19,013 nt of DNA from Deltaproteobacteria bacterium. GTDB taxonomy: Bacteria; UBA10199; SBBF01. The position numbers were made by a program, and so were the translations under genes. The notes under the pieces are model-generated. The model was given only the letters and a program-made list of their open reading frames with translations, was not told the DNA's origin and made no database searches. Where the stretch lies: positions 1 through 19,013 of the forward strand of contig JACQOY010000094.1 of assembly GCA_016207765.1 (NCBI GenBank), in the 5' to 3' direction. This document shows, piece after piece, positions 1 to 7,605 of the stretch (within the stretch, counting starts at the first letter, position 1; each line of letters starts with the position of its first letter).

Positions 1-197
1 GTGCCGGAATCGAACTTCGTGTCCGATGAAAAGAGCTCCGCACCACAACAGACGCATTTGTACATCCCCTTTTCATGGCAGTCGGCATATTCACCGGTAA
101 AGGGGCTTTCAGTCCCTTTTTCGCGGCAGACATGATACTGCTCGGGGGTGAGAATGTTGCGCCATTCTGCGTTGGATTTTCCTGTTTTCTCTTTCAT
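1..197 (-). CDS. msrB: Peptide-methionine (R)-S-oxide reductase MsrB, N-terminal part (runs off window)
   Basis: Only the first 65 codons are present; the gene continues past base 1. The visible protein begins [20 protein letters not shown] and carries the family hallmarks SPFTGEY (residues 31-37) and a zinc-type Cys-x2-Cys pair (C48 and C51) inside [11 protein letters not shown]. This matches the N-terminal half of MsrB, which reduces methionine-R-sulfoxide in oxidised proteins. The catalytic Cys would lie in the missing part. An in-frame TAA lies a few codons upstream of the chosen ATG (195-197), so this start is well bounded. The gene diverges from gltX with 47 bases between starts. I cannot tell whether it is a single-domain MsrB or fused to another domain at its C-terminus. 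Confidence 0.93.
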   Translation of the reverse strand, partial: MKEKTGKSNAEWRNILTPEQYHVCREKGTESPFTGEYADCHEKGMYKCVCCGAELFSSDTKFDSG

Positions 198-226
198 GAA
201 TGATTTGACCCGTCGGGAACGCCGTG

Positions 227-232
227 ATTATA
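227..232 (-). promoter_or_regulatory. Possible -10 box for msrB
   Basis: The minus strand reads TATAAT exactly, 29 bases upstream of the msrB start. The hexamer about 16 bases further upstream (TGGAAT) is only a weak -35 match and lies inside the first gltX codons. This is a suggestion from sequence only. Confidence 0.3.
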
Positions 233-244
233 TCCGATTCGAAG

Positions 245-1654
245 ATGAATTCCACCCCAAAACCACGTTTACGCTTCGCCCCCAGCCCGACCGGCCACTT
301 GCATATCGGCGGGGCACGGACGGCGCTGTATAATTATCTTCTCGCCCGGCAGACCGGCGGCACCTTTATTTTGCGGATCGAAGACACCGATCTGGAGCGC
401 TCCACGCCTGAATCGATCCAGGCCATTCTGAACGGAATGAACTGGCTGAAACTCAAATGGGACGAAGGTCCTTTCTTTCAGACTAAACGGTTCGACCTCT
501 ACCAACAACATATCGACAAACTCCTCAAAGAGGGGAAGGTCTATCCCTGCTTTTGTACTGCGGAAGAACTTGACCGAAAACGCAAGCAGGCTCAATCCGA
601 AAAAAGAAAACCGATGTACGACCGAACCTGTTTCAATTTGATCAAAGAAGAAGTACGGCAAAAAATCGACGCGGGACAACCCTACTGCATCCGCTTCAAA
701 TCGCCCGATTCGGGGGAAACGGTCGTCCACGATGTCATCAAGGGGGACGTCGTAGTGGCCAACAAGGAACTCGACGATCTGATCATCCGACGCACCGATG
801 GATCGCCGACCTATAATTTCACCGTGGTGGTGGATGACGTGACGATGGCGATCACTCATGTCATCCGCGGTGACGATCACCTAAACAACACCCCAAGGCA
901 AATCCAGTTGTACGAGGCGCTTGGTTATCCCCTCCCGATATTCGCCCATGTCCCCATGATTTTGGGATCAGACAGACAACGTCTGTCCAAACGCCACGGC
1001 GCCACATCCGTCATCGCCTACAAGGAAATGGGATATCTGCCGGACGCATTGTTGAATTATCTCGCCCGCCTCGGCTGGTCGTACAAGGATCAGGAAGAAT
1101 TCACAAGGCCGGAGCTGATTGAAAAATTTTCGCTGAAAAGCTGTTCGGTATCGGCCGGTGTTTTCAATCCCGAAAAACTGCTCTGGCTCAACGGGGTATA
1201 CATCCGGAAAGCAAAACCGGATGACTTGACGACGCTTATCATCCCCTTTCTTGAAAAAAAGGGAATTCAGCATATTGACAAGGCCGTTTTGCTGGAAGGC
1301 GTAAAAATCAGCCAGGAAAAGGTCAAGACTCTGGTCGAAATGGCCGAGATGGTTGATTTCTTTTTCATGGAGGTCGAGCCGGACGAAAAATTGAAGGTGA
1401 AATTTTTCACGGACGAAACAAGGCCCATTTTGAAAAAAATCATCGACCGTTTAAACGCCCTTGATCCCTGGGCCCACGACCCGATTGCCGCGGTTTTTAA
1501 TCATCTGGTGGTCGAAACAGCCTTGGGGCTCGGAAAAATCGCCCAGCCGGTCCGTGTGGCGCTCACGGGACGGACGGTAAGCGCCGGCGTATTCGAGATC
1601 ATCCGGATTTTGGGCAAAGAGAAAACATTGGAGAGAATCAAAAAATTCGTTTAA
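245..1654 (+). CDS. gltX: Glutamyl-tRNA synthetase
   Basis: A class I aminoacyl-tRNA synthetase that charges tRNA-Glu with glutamate in the cytoplasm. From the ATG at 245 the protein is 469 residues, the usual bacterial length. The Rossmann-fold HIGH motif is seen in FAPSPTGHLHIGG (11-23) and the KMSKS-type loop as RLSKR (246-250). A zinc-knuckle-like Cys-x-Cys (C102, C104) is followed by C129 in the insertion domain. The C-terminal third is the helical anticodon-binding part. An upstream GTG at 224 would add seven residues (MIISDSK) before the conserved start, which I judge unlikely; neither start has a strong Shine-Dalgarno sequence. I cannot tell discriminating from non-discriminating (Glu/Gln) specificity by eye, and no Gln-tRNA amidotransferase gene is in the window to help. 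Confidence 0.97.
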   Translation: MNSTPKPRLRFAPSPTGHLHIGGARTALYNYLLARQTGGTFILRIEDTDLERSTPESIQAILNGMNWLKLKWDEGPFFQTKRFDLYQQHIDKLLKEGKVYPCFCTAEELDRKRKQAQSEKRKPMYDRTCFNLIKEEVRQKIDAGQPYCIRFKSPDSGETVVHDVIKGDVVVANKELDDLIIRRTDGSPTYNFTVVVDDVTMAITHVIRGDDHLNNTPRQIQLYEALGYPLPIFAHVPMILGSDRQRLSKRHGATSVIAYKEMGYLPDALLNYLARLGWSYKDQEEFTRPELIEKFSLKSCSVSAGVFNPEKLLWLNGVYIRKAKPDDLTTLIIPFLEKKGIQHIDKAVLLEGVKISQEKVKTLVEMAEMVDFFFMEVEPDEKLKVKFFTDETRPILKKIIDRLNALDPWAHDPIAAVFNHLVVETALGLGKIAQPVRVALTGRTVSAGVFEIIRILGKEKTLERIKKFV

Positions 1655-1730
1655 AAATCAATTTGCAAAAAATTTCAAAACAAGCCATATTTTGTCTCAA
1701 TTCTCCAAGTCGAACCATTCCAAATCAAAG

Positions 1731-2846
1731 ATGATCAAGCCAAAAAAATCGGTGCAACAACTCAAGCCTTATATCAACGGTAGTCACTCGCGGGCGATCC
1801 ACGAAAACCACGCGAAGATCATCAAACTCGACTCCAACGAATCGAGCGTCACGCCATCGCCCCGGGTTTTGACGACGTTGGTCCAATTTATTCAAAACGC
1901 CCCGTTAAACTGGTATCCCGACATCGATTCGACCATCCTTGTGGAAAAGCTCGCGGAATATACCGGTCTGCCGGCCGATTTCATCCAGACGTTCAACGGC
2001 TCGGACAACGCGCTCGAAACGATCTGCCGCACCTTCATCGAACCGGGGGATGAGGTCATCCTCTGCATGCCGACGTACGACCATTTCCGGGTTTACGCCG
2101 AAAGTTGCGATGCCAGGATCGTGCCTGTTTGCGGAGACTCCCCGTTTGACTCCGATATCCCCCGTCTTCTCAACGCCGTCACCGGCAGGACAAAGATGAT
2201 CTACATGGTCAGCCCGAACAATCCAACGGGTCTTCTCTTTTCGGCCGATGAAATCGAACAAATCCTTCTCAAGACAAAGGATGTTTTGGTCATTGTCGAT
2301 GAGGCCTATTTTGAATTTTGCGGCATAACGGCGGCCCCTCTCACCCAAAAATTCGCCAACCTCGTTGTCACCCGTTCCTTTTCAAAGGCGTTCGGATTGG
2401 CCGGGCTCCGTTGCGGCTACATCCTCACCCAGCCGGATAATATCAGCTCGATCAACAAAATTCGCATCGGGAAAAACATCAACTCTGTGGCGCAGGCGGC
2501 GGCGGCGGCGGCCCTCGATGACCTGGAATACATGGAAAGCTATGTGGCCGAGGTGAAAGAAGCCAAGACATGGCTCGTCTCGAAGCTTCGAAAAAAGGGG
2601 TTGACCGTCCGGGACACCCCCGCAAATTATATTTTGCTGGAAGTCGCCAAGCCCCAGGAGGTCCAGAACTTCCTTGAAGAACAGAACGTTTTTGTCCGCG
2701 ACCGCAGTTTCATGCCCCAGCTGACCGGCTCCATCCGCATTACCATTGGAAACCGCCTTTTGATGGAACGTTTCTGGAAGGTTTTTGAAAAAATTCCGTC
2801 GTCCTGCTTCTTTACAAATATCTCTCGCGCCACCATTCAAACATAA
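1731..2846 (+). CDS. hisC: HisC-type PLP-dependent aminotransferase (histidinol-phosphate aminotransferase family)
   Basis: A fold-type I aminotransferase of 371 residues from the ATG at 1731; a TTG at 1692 would add 13 low-complexity residues. Family marks are LDSNES (33-38), SPNNPTG (161-167), the D190-E-A-Y193 segment that holds the cofactor, the Schiff-base lysine K219 in RSFSKAFGLAGLRCGY, and R336 in SIRITIG for substrate carboxylate or phosphate. HisC converts imidazole-acetol phosphate plus glutamate to histidinol phosphate. No other his gene is nearby, and the gene sits between gltX and a glycan-type group, so another amino-acid or sugar substrate is possible. The last 12 codons overlap the 3' end of the convergent asnB by 35 bases; conserved sequence ends at about residue 355, so the tail is probably dispensable. 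Confidence 0.85.
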   Translation: MIKPKKSVQQLKPYINGSHSRAIHENHAKIIKLDSNESSVTPSPRVLTTLVQFIQNAPLNWYPDIDSTILVEKLAEYTGLPADFIQTFNGSDNALETICRTFIEPGDEVILCMPTYDHFRVYAESCDARIVPVCGDSPFDSDIPRLLNAVTGRTKMIYMVSPNNPTGLLFSADEIEQILLKTKDVLVIVDEAYFEFCGITAAPLTQKFANLVVTRSFSKAFGLAGLRCGYILTQPDNISSINKIRIGKNINSVAQAAAAAALDDLEYMESYVAEVKEAKTWLVSKLRKKGLTVRDTPANYILLEVAKPQEVQNFLEEQNVFVRDRSFMPQLTGSIRITIGNRLLMERFWKVFEKIPSSCFFTNISRATIQT

Positions 2847-4686
2847 GAAGGGCAAAAAGCTGTTTGCGGTTGTTTTTCCTGCCCGACAGATGTTCCCCGA
2901 CCAATCGTTCAATGCAGTCCGGATTGAAAATTCCCTCTTTTTCGATTTTCCGGCGGCTGAGCCGGGAGGTGAGCACCCCTCTCAACTCATTTTTGAGCCA
3001 GAGGGCAATGGGAATGCCGAACCCTTTTTTCTTCCGGCAAATGATGGATGACGGCAGAATTTTATCAAGGGCCTTTTTGAGAATATATTTTGTGTTACGC
3101 CCTTTGAGTTTCATCTCAAAAGGAAGTTTCGAGACATATTCCACCAGATTGACATCCAAAAACGGCGCCCTTACCTCAAGAGAAGCCGCCATGGAAGCCC
3201 GGTCGGTCTTGAAGAGAATGTCGTCGCACAGATAAAATTTCTGGTAAAAATAAAGGATCCTGTCGCCGGGATGGGAGGAACGGCAATTTTTCATCACGTC
3301 GTCCACGAGCCATAACGGGTTTCGCGATATATCCCGATTTAAAAACAATTCATCCTGTTCCTCCTGATGAAACGCCCCCAGCCAGACCTGATTCCGGATG
3401 ACGGGGGGAAAATGGGCCCCATAGAGAAATTGTTTCGCCTTGAAATCGAAACTCATGTCTTTGTCGGAGACGGGAAGCGCATGGGTCATACGCGTCACCG
3501 CAGTCCGGACAAGGCGCGGCAACATCCCGAACCACCGGGCAACGCGATCGGCGTAAAAGGTGGGATAACCGGCAAACAATTCATCTCCCCCATCTCCGCC
3601 GAGCGCCACGGTAACCGTTTGACGGGTGAATCGGGAAAGAAGATAGGTGGGGATAATCGAGTAATCCGCGAATGGTTCATCGAGAAAAGCGGCTGTCTCC
3701 GGTAGAATGTCCAGCAATTTTTGAGGGCTTAAAGTCTGGACATGATGATCGGTTGAAAAATGTTTGGCGACATATGAGGACCAAGTCGATTCGTCAAACG
3801 ACGGCTCGTCAAAATTGATGGAAAAGGTCTTGATGTCCTTCCCGCTCCGATGGCGCGCCATGAGCGCCACCACGGCGGACGAATCGATCCCGCCCGACAA
3901 AAAAACACCGAGCGGCACATCGCTGATCATCCGGTACTCCACGGCGCGATCGAGAAGCGAAAGGACCCTGTCGCAAATCTCCGGTTCGGAAACGGCCGAT
4001 TTTCCGGAATCGGGGGACGGGACGTCCCAGTAGGGTTTGATCGTCGGACCCTTTTCGTCATGAATCAAAAAATGACCTGCGGCAAGTTTTTTGACGCCGC
4101 GAAAAATGGAGTAGGGAGCCGGAACATATTCGTATTGAAAATAATGGGCCAAGGCCTCTTGATCCACCTCCGTTTGAAAATCGGGATGCGCCTTGAAGCC
4201 TTTTAGCTCCGAGGCAAAAACGAAACAGCCGGGAGAATCCCAATAATAAAACGGTTTTTTTCCCATCCGGTCGCGGGCGGCAAACAGCTTGCGCTGTTTC
4301 TGATCCCAAATGGCAAAGGAGAACATTCCGTTGAGGCGGTTTAGGGCCTTTTCCCCTTCGAGAGAGTAAAGGGCCAGAAGAACCTCGGTGTCGGAATGAG
4401 TGGAAAATGTGATCCCTTTTTTTTCCAGCTCCGACCGGATTTCGAGAAAATTATAAATTTCACCGTTGAAGACGATGGTATAACGCCCGTCCGGCGTCCG
4501 CATCGGCTGGTGTCCGGATGAAAGATCGATGATGGAAAGACGGCGGTGGCCGAGACCCACCGATCCCTCGACAAAATATCCCTCGTCGTCGGGCCCCCGG
4601 TGAGCAAGGGTTCGGTTTATTTTTTGAAGGATGGAAAGATCAACCGGATGGTCGGTCTTGTGAATGATGCCGGTGATCCCGCACAT
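2812..4686 (-). CDS. asnB: Asparagine synthetase, glutamine-hydrolysing
   Basis: The protein makes asparagine from aspartate, ATP and glutamine. The start is fixed at 4686 because the mature enzyme needs Cys2: the sequence opens MCGITGIIHK, the Ntn amidohydrolase nucleophile. The glutaminase domain covers roughly 1-210, with RGPDDEG (30-36) and NGEIYN (74-79). The synthetase domain follows, with the PP-loop SGGIDSS (264-270) and the GGDGGDELFAGY segment from about 363. The length of 624 residues is typical of AsnB. The start lies 47 bases inside the upstream glycosyltransferase gene, implying co-transcription and probable translational coupling. The 3' end overlaps the convergent aminotransferase gene. 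Many AsnB-like proteins beside glycosyltransferases amidate sugar acids, so a surface-glycan role is possible; plain asparagine synthesis is the default. Confidence 0.93.
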   Translation of the reverse strand: MCGITGIIHKTDHPVDLSILQKINRTLAHRGPDDEGYFVEGSVGLGHRRLSIIDLSSGHQPMRTPDGRYTIVFNGEIYNFLEIRSELEKKGITFSTHSDTEVLLALYSLEGEKALNRLNGMFSFAIWDQKQRKLFAARDRMGKKPFYYWDSPGCFVFASELKGFKAHPDFQTEVDQEALAHYFQYEYVPAPYSIFRGVKKLAAGHFLIHDEKGPTIKPYWDVPSPDSGKSAVSEPEICDRVLSLLDRAVEYRMISDVPLGVFLSGGIDSSAVVALMARHRSGKDIKTFSINFDEPSFDESTWSSYVAKHFSTDHHVQTLSPQKLLDILPETAAFLDEPFADYSIIPTYLLSRFTRQTVTVALGGDGGDELFAGYPTFYADRVARWFGMLPRLVRTAVTRMTHALPVSDKDMSFDFKAKQFLYGAHFPPVIRNQVWLGAFHQEEQDELFLNRDISRNPLWLVDDVMKNCRSSHPGDRILYFYQKFYLCDDILFKTDRASMAASLEVRAPFLDVNLVEYVSKLPFEMKLKGRNTKYILKKALDKILPSSIICRKKKGFGIPIALWLKNELRGVLTSRLSRRKIEKEGIFNPDCIERLVGEHLSGRKNNRKQLFALLMFEWWRERYL

Positions 4687-5677
4687 GATAGACGTAAGGG
4701 CGTATTGCAATACGCCCATACAAATTTATTTTCTCCTGCACCAGATAGACCGGCTTTCCCTGCGATTCGTGATAAGTCCGCATGAGAAGCTCGGCCATCA
4801 AACCCATCATGGTGGACAATACCCCCAGCACAAAGAGAAACACGGCCAAAAGTAAAAGCGGATTCCTGTGGGCGAAAATATGCTGGAAATACTTCTGATA
4901 CAAAACAAGAAGGCCGATCAACACGGCAATACCCTCAAAAACAAATCCAAGCCCCCCGAAGAGGTAAAGCGGGGTCGTCGCAAAAGAACCGAGGAACTTG
5001 ACCGTCAAAAGGTCAAGCATCACCTTGAAAATCCGCGAGAGGCCGTATTTCGACCGTCCCTTGGTGCGGGGGAAATGATTGACGGGAATTTCGGTGATCT
5101 TCGCGCCGGCGATACGCGCATAGGCTGGAATAAACCGGTGCATCTCACCATAGAGGGTAAAGGCATCGACATAGCGCGCTTCATAGGCCTTGAGGGTGCA
5201 CCCATAATCCCTCAGACCAACCTTGGTGACTTTTGAAATGAGAAAATTGGCGAACCACGAGGGAAATTTCCGCGTGATGAGCCTGTCCTGCCTCTTTTTG
5301 CGCCAACCGGAAACCACCCCATACCCCTCTTTCATCTTCGTAAGCAGGGCAGGAATATCCCGCGGATCATTCTGGTTGTCGGCATCGAGCGTAATGTAAA
5401 TTTTGCCCCTGGCCTCTTTGAATCCCGCCGACATGGCCGCGGTCTGGCCGAAGTTGCGCGTAAAACGGATGATTTTGAGACGGGAATCGCGGGCGGCGAT
5501 GGAGCACAACAGGTTGTACCCCCCATCGGTTGAGCCATCGTCGATAAAAATAATCTCGTACGAAACGCCCAGCTTCGAAACAACGTCGTGCGCCCGCTGA
5601 TAGGCCTCGGCCACGTTCTCCTCTTCGTTGTAGAAGGGAATGATGACTGACAAATCAAGATCTTTTGTTTGCACCAT
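4640..5677 (-). CDS. Family 2 glycosyltransferase with two C-terminal membrane segments (polyprenyl-phosphate glycosyltransferase type)
   Basis: The 345-residue protein has an N-terminal GT-A domain with SVIIPFYNEEE (10-20), DDGSTDGG (46-53) and the metal-binding DADNQNDPRD (98-107), then RSKYG (208-212). Two hydrophobic stretches follow, about 233-260 and 272-298. This is the architecture of DPM1, GtrB and ArnC-like enzymes, which move a sugar from a nucleotide donor to undecaprenyl phosphate at the inner face of the membrane. The sugar cannot be read from the sequence. The gene is divergent from the NDP-sugar epimerase with 60 bases between them, and its last 47 bases overlap asnB. No good Shine-Dalgarno is visible before the ATG at 5677. 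The C-terminal tail after about residue 320 is basic and lies in the overlap, so it is probably not functionally critical. Confidence 0.9.
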   Translation of the reverse strand: MVQTKDLDLSVIIPFYNEEENVAEAYQRAHDVVSKLGVSYEIIFIDDGSTDGGYNLLCSIAARDSRLKIIRFTRNFGQTAAMSAGFKEARGKIYITLDADNQNDPRDIPALLTKMKEGYGVVSGWRKKRQDRLITRKFPSWFANFLISKVTKVGLRDYGCTLKAYEARYVDAFTLYGEMHRFIPAYARIAGAKITEIPVNHFPRTKGRSKYGLSRIFKVMLDLLTVKFLGSFATTPLYLFGGLGFVFEGIAVLIGLLVLYQKYFQHIFAHRNPLLLLAVFLFVLGVLSTMMGLMAELLMRTYHESQGKPVYLVQEKINLYGRIAIRPYVYHVRDHRHHSQDRPSG

Positions 5678-5726
5678 GGAAACAAGATGCCTATCAAAAC
5701 GATTGCGGCGTTACAACTGGTTTGGT

Positions 5727-5732
5727 AGGTGA
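5727..5732 (+). promoter_or_regulatory. Ribosome binding site deciding the epimerase start
   Basis: AGGTGA lies five bases before the ATG at 5738. It overlaps the alternative in-frame GTG at 5729, which therefore cannot use it, so the ATG is preferred. Confidence 0.65.
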
Positions 5733-5737
5733 TTCAC

Positions 5738-6742
5738 ATGAATGTGCTTGTGACCGGCGCGGCCGGTTTCATCGGATCCCATCTCTCAGAGGCGCTTCTG
5801 CGAAATTCCCACCGGGTTATCGGTGTCGATAATTTCAACGATTTTTATTCCCCCGCGCTCAAACGTCAAAATCTGGAGGAGATCAAAAAAACCGCCGAAA
5901 AGGCCGGGGCCTTTTTCCAGTGTTATTCCGGGGACATTTGCGATGCGGACATGCTGGAGAGTCTCTTGGCGGAACATAAAATCGATGTTGTGGTCCATTT
6001 GGCCGCCATGGCCGGGGTCCGTCCGTCGATTCAAAACCCCGCCTTATACGAAAGGGTTAACGGTCTTGGCACGGTGATTCTTCTGGAGGCGTGCAGAAAA
6101 GCGGGAATCAAAAATTTCATCTTCGGCTCTTCTTCATCGGTTTACGGCCTCAACACAAAAGTCCCGTTCGCCGAATCGGATCCGGTGTGTCTCCCCTTTT
6201 CCCCCTACGCCGCGACAAAAAGAGCGGGCGAGTTGACCTGTCATGTCTATCACCGCCTTTATTCGATGAACATCGCCTGTCTCCGGTTTTTCACCGTCTA
6301 CGGCCCGCGGCAACGTCCCGACTTGGCCATCCGCAAATTCACCGACCTTATCTATCGGGGAAAACCGATCCCCATCTACGGTGACGGTTCTTTCAAACGC
6401 GATTTTACGTATGTTGATGATATCATCGACGGCGTGATGAAAAGCGTTGACTGGTGTCTGGAAAAAACGGATGTCCCCAAATACGATATTTTCAATCTGG
6501 GTGAATCGGCAACCACCACTGTTTCGGAATTGATCGAACTGATTGAAAGGACCTCCGGCAGAAAGGCCAAAAAGGAATTTCTCCCCCTTGAACCCGGCGA
6601 TGTTCCCGTTACCTTCGCCGACATTTCAAAATCGAAAAAAATCCTTGGGTATAATCCCCAAACCCCCATTTCCAGGGGTATTCGCCGCTTTATTGAGTGG
6701 TTTGAAAAAAGCCTCGTCCCCACCCTTGACAAAACGCGTTAA
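5738..6742 (+). CDS. NAD-dependent sugar epimerase, UDP-glucuronate 4-epimerase-like
   Basis: An extended short-chain dehydrogenase of 334 residues. It has the N-terminal nucleotide-binding motif GAAGFIG (7-13), HLAAMAGVRPS (88-98), the catalytic serine region SSSS (131-134) with Y157-x3-K161, FTVYGPRQRPD (185-195), and YGDGSFKRDFTYVDD (214-228). The MAGVRPS segment, the run RQRPDLAIRKF and the overall length resemble UDP-glucuronate 4-epimerases (CapI, LpsL type), which make UDP-galacturonate for lipopolysaccharide or capsule; a UDP-GlcNAc or dTDP-sugar 4-epimerase is the alternative. It probably supplies a nucleotide sugar for the neighbouring divergent glycosyltransferase. The ATG at 5738 is chosen for its AGGTGA ribosome binding site. 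The final residues after about 323 are poorly conserved. Confidence 0.88.
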   Translation: MNVLVTGAAGFIGSHLSEALLRNSHRVIGVDNFNDFYSPALKRQNLEEIKKTAEKAGAFFQCYSGDICDADMLESLLAEHKIDVVVHLAAMAGVRPSIQNPALYERVNGLGTVILLEACRKAGIKNFIFGSSSSVYGLNTKVPFAESDPVCLPFSPYAATKRAGELTCHVYHRLYSMNIACLRFFTVYGPRQRPDLAIRKFTDLIYRGKPIPIYGDGSFKRDFTYVDDIIDGVMKSVDWCLEKTDVPKYDIFNLGESATTTVSELIELIERTSGRKAKKEFLPLEPGDVPVTFADISKSKKILGYNPQTPISRGIRRFIEWFEKSLVPTLDKTR

Positions 6743-6748
6743 AACCCA

Positions 6749-6894
6749 TACTGACAAGCCCACAGTTTACTGACGCTCGCATAATTCAGTAATACTCCGC
6801 AAGGCTCTGGGTGGCGTCAGTACTGAAGCTGACTATTACTATATTAGGCGAGCTTCTGTAGAACACAGGCTTCTAAACAACGGTCTTGTCAGTA
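6749..6894 (+). repeat. Foldback element with nested inverted repeats in the epimerase-efp spacer
   Basis: The 180-base gap between the epimerase and efp has no convincing open frame but is full of self-complementarity. The outer ends TACTGACAAG (6749-6758) and CTTGTCAGTA (6885-6894) are exact inverted repeats. Inside, 6775-6794 pairs with 6834-6853 (17 of 20 positions). In competition, TACTGACGC (6768-6776) pairs exactly with GCGTCAGTA (6814-6822). The heptamer TACTGAC occurs four times, twice on each strand. With a TA at each outer edge this could be a small non-autonomous transposon remnant, or a structured leader of efp. I do not recognise it as a named family. Confidence 0.6.
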
Positions 6895-6922
6895 AATCCC
6901 CGTCTTCCAGGGAATTTGAATT

Positions 6923-7492
6923 ATGAGTATCTCAGCAAACCAGCTTCGTCCTGGAAACATTATTGAGTATGACGGCAAACTGTGGCTCTGCCTCGAATCG
7001 GTCCACAAAACACCGGGGAACCTTCGTGCCTTTATCCAGGCCAAATTGAGGAGCGTCAAGGATGGAGTCCAAAAGGAATTCCGTTTTTCCTCGACTGAAA
7101 TGCTCGAAAAAGTTTCCTTGCGGGAACGACCGATGCAATTTCTTTATGTGGACGGTGATTTTTACAATTTCATGGACAGCGAAAACTATGAACAGGTCCA
7201 CCTTTCCAAAAGCCTGGTCGGCGAGGCGGCCAACTATCTTCTTCCCGACGCGCAGGTGAAAGTCACCTTCTTTGAAGAAAGCCCCATCGGCATCGCACTT
7301 CCGACAACGCTCGATTTCACCGTCATCGAGGCTGATCCCGGCATGAAAACCGCAACCGCCTCCGCCTCCTATAAAAACGCCAAGATCGAGACGGGGGTGA
7401 CGATCAAGGTGCCGCAGTTTGTCACGGCGGGCGACCGCATCACCATCAGCCCCGCGACAGGCGAATACGTTGAACGCGCAAAAAGCAAATAA
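6923..7492 (+). CDS. efp: Translation elongation factor P
   Basis: EF-P binds between the P and E sites of ribosomes stalled on consecutive prolines and promotes peptide-bond formation. The protein is 189 residues, the usual size, with the N-terminal KOW-like domain (LRPGNIIEYDGKLW), two OB-type domains, and the C-terminal signature region around ASYKNAKIETGVTIKVP and FVTAGDRITI. The tip of the domain I loop reads TPGNLRAF, with Asn33 where Escherichia coli EF-P has the beta-lysylated Lys34. Lys modification by EpmA/EpmB or deoxyhypusine-like chemistry is therefore not possible at that place. The start ATG is preceded by AGGG (6909-6912) at a somewhat long spacing. The gene is followed after 12 bases by the PhnD-like gene, probably in the same transcript. 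Confidence 0.97.
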   Translation: MSISANQLRPGNIIEYDGKLWLCLESVHKTPGNLRAFIQAKLRSVKDGVQKEFRFSSTEMLEKVSLRERPMQFLYVDGDFYNFMDSENYEQVHLSKSLVGEAANYLLPDAQVKVTFFEESPIGIALPTTLDFTVIEADPGMKTATASASYKNAKIETGVTIKVPQFVTAGDRITISPATGEYVERAKSK

Positions 7493-7605
7493 AGGAGAAT
7501 TCTTTTGGCGAAGCAATTTTCGTTCCCGCCGGCCACATCCACCAGCGAGACAATTCAACTCTTAAGCGGCTTGCGAAAATTACGAAGACAAAAGGATTCT
7601 CCTTT
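7491..7605 (+). repeat. Long imperfect inverted repeat spanning the start of the PhnD-like gene
   Basis: The left arm 7491-7522 and right arm 7574-7605 are complementary at 26 of 32 positions; the outermost 17 match at 16. The loop is 51 bases. The left arm contains the AGGAG ribosome binding site and the TTG start of the following gene, and the right arm contains the complementary CTCCTTT. In RNA the hairpin would bury the ribosome binding site. Confidence 0.65.
7493..7497 (+). promoter_or_regulatory. Ribosome binding site for the PhnD-like gene
   Basis: AGGAG, overlapping the end of the efp stop codon region, stands seven bases before the TTG at 7505. It is the main reason to accept that rare start codon. 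Confidence 0.55.

Noticed and set aside
269..880. Large antisense frame within gltX
   Set aside because: No recognisable motifs; a shadow of the well-supported gltX. The same applies to other long antisense frames, for example 15256-15912 and 17032-17415.
6749..6894. Integron attC site
   Set aside because: The terminal inverted repeats are 10-base TACTGACAAG/CTTGTCAGTA and do not fit the R''/R' core-site pattern (GTTRRRY/RYYYAAC); there is no cassette structure or integrase.
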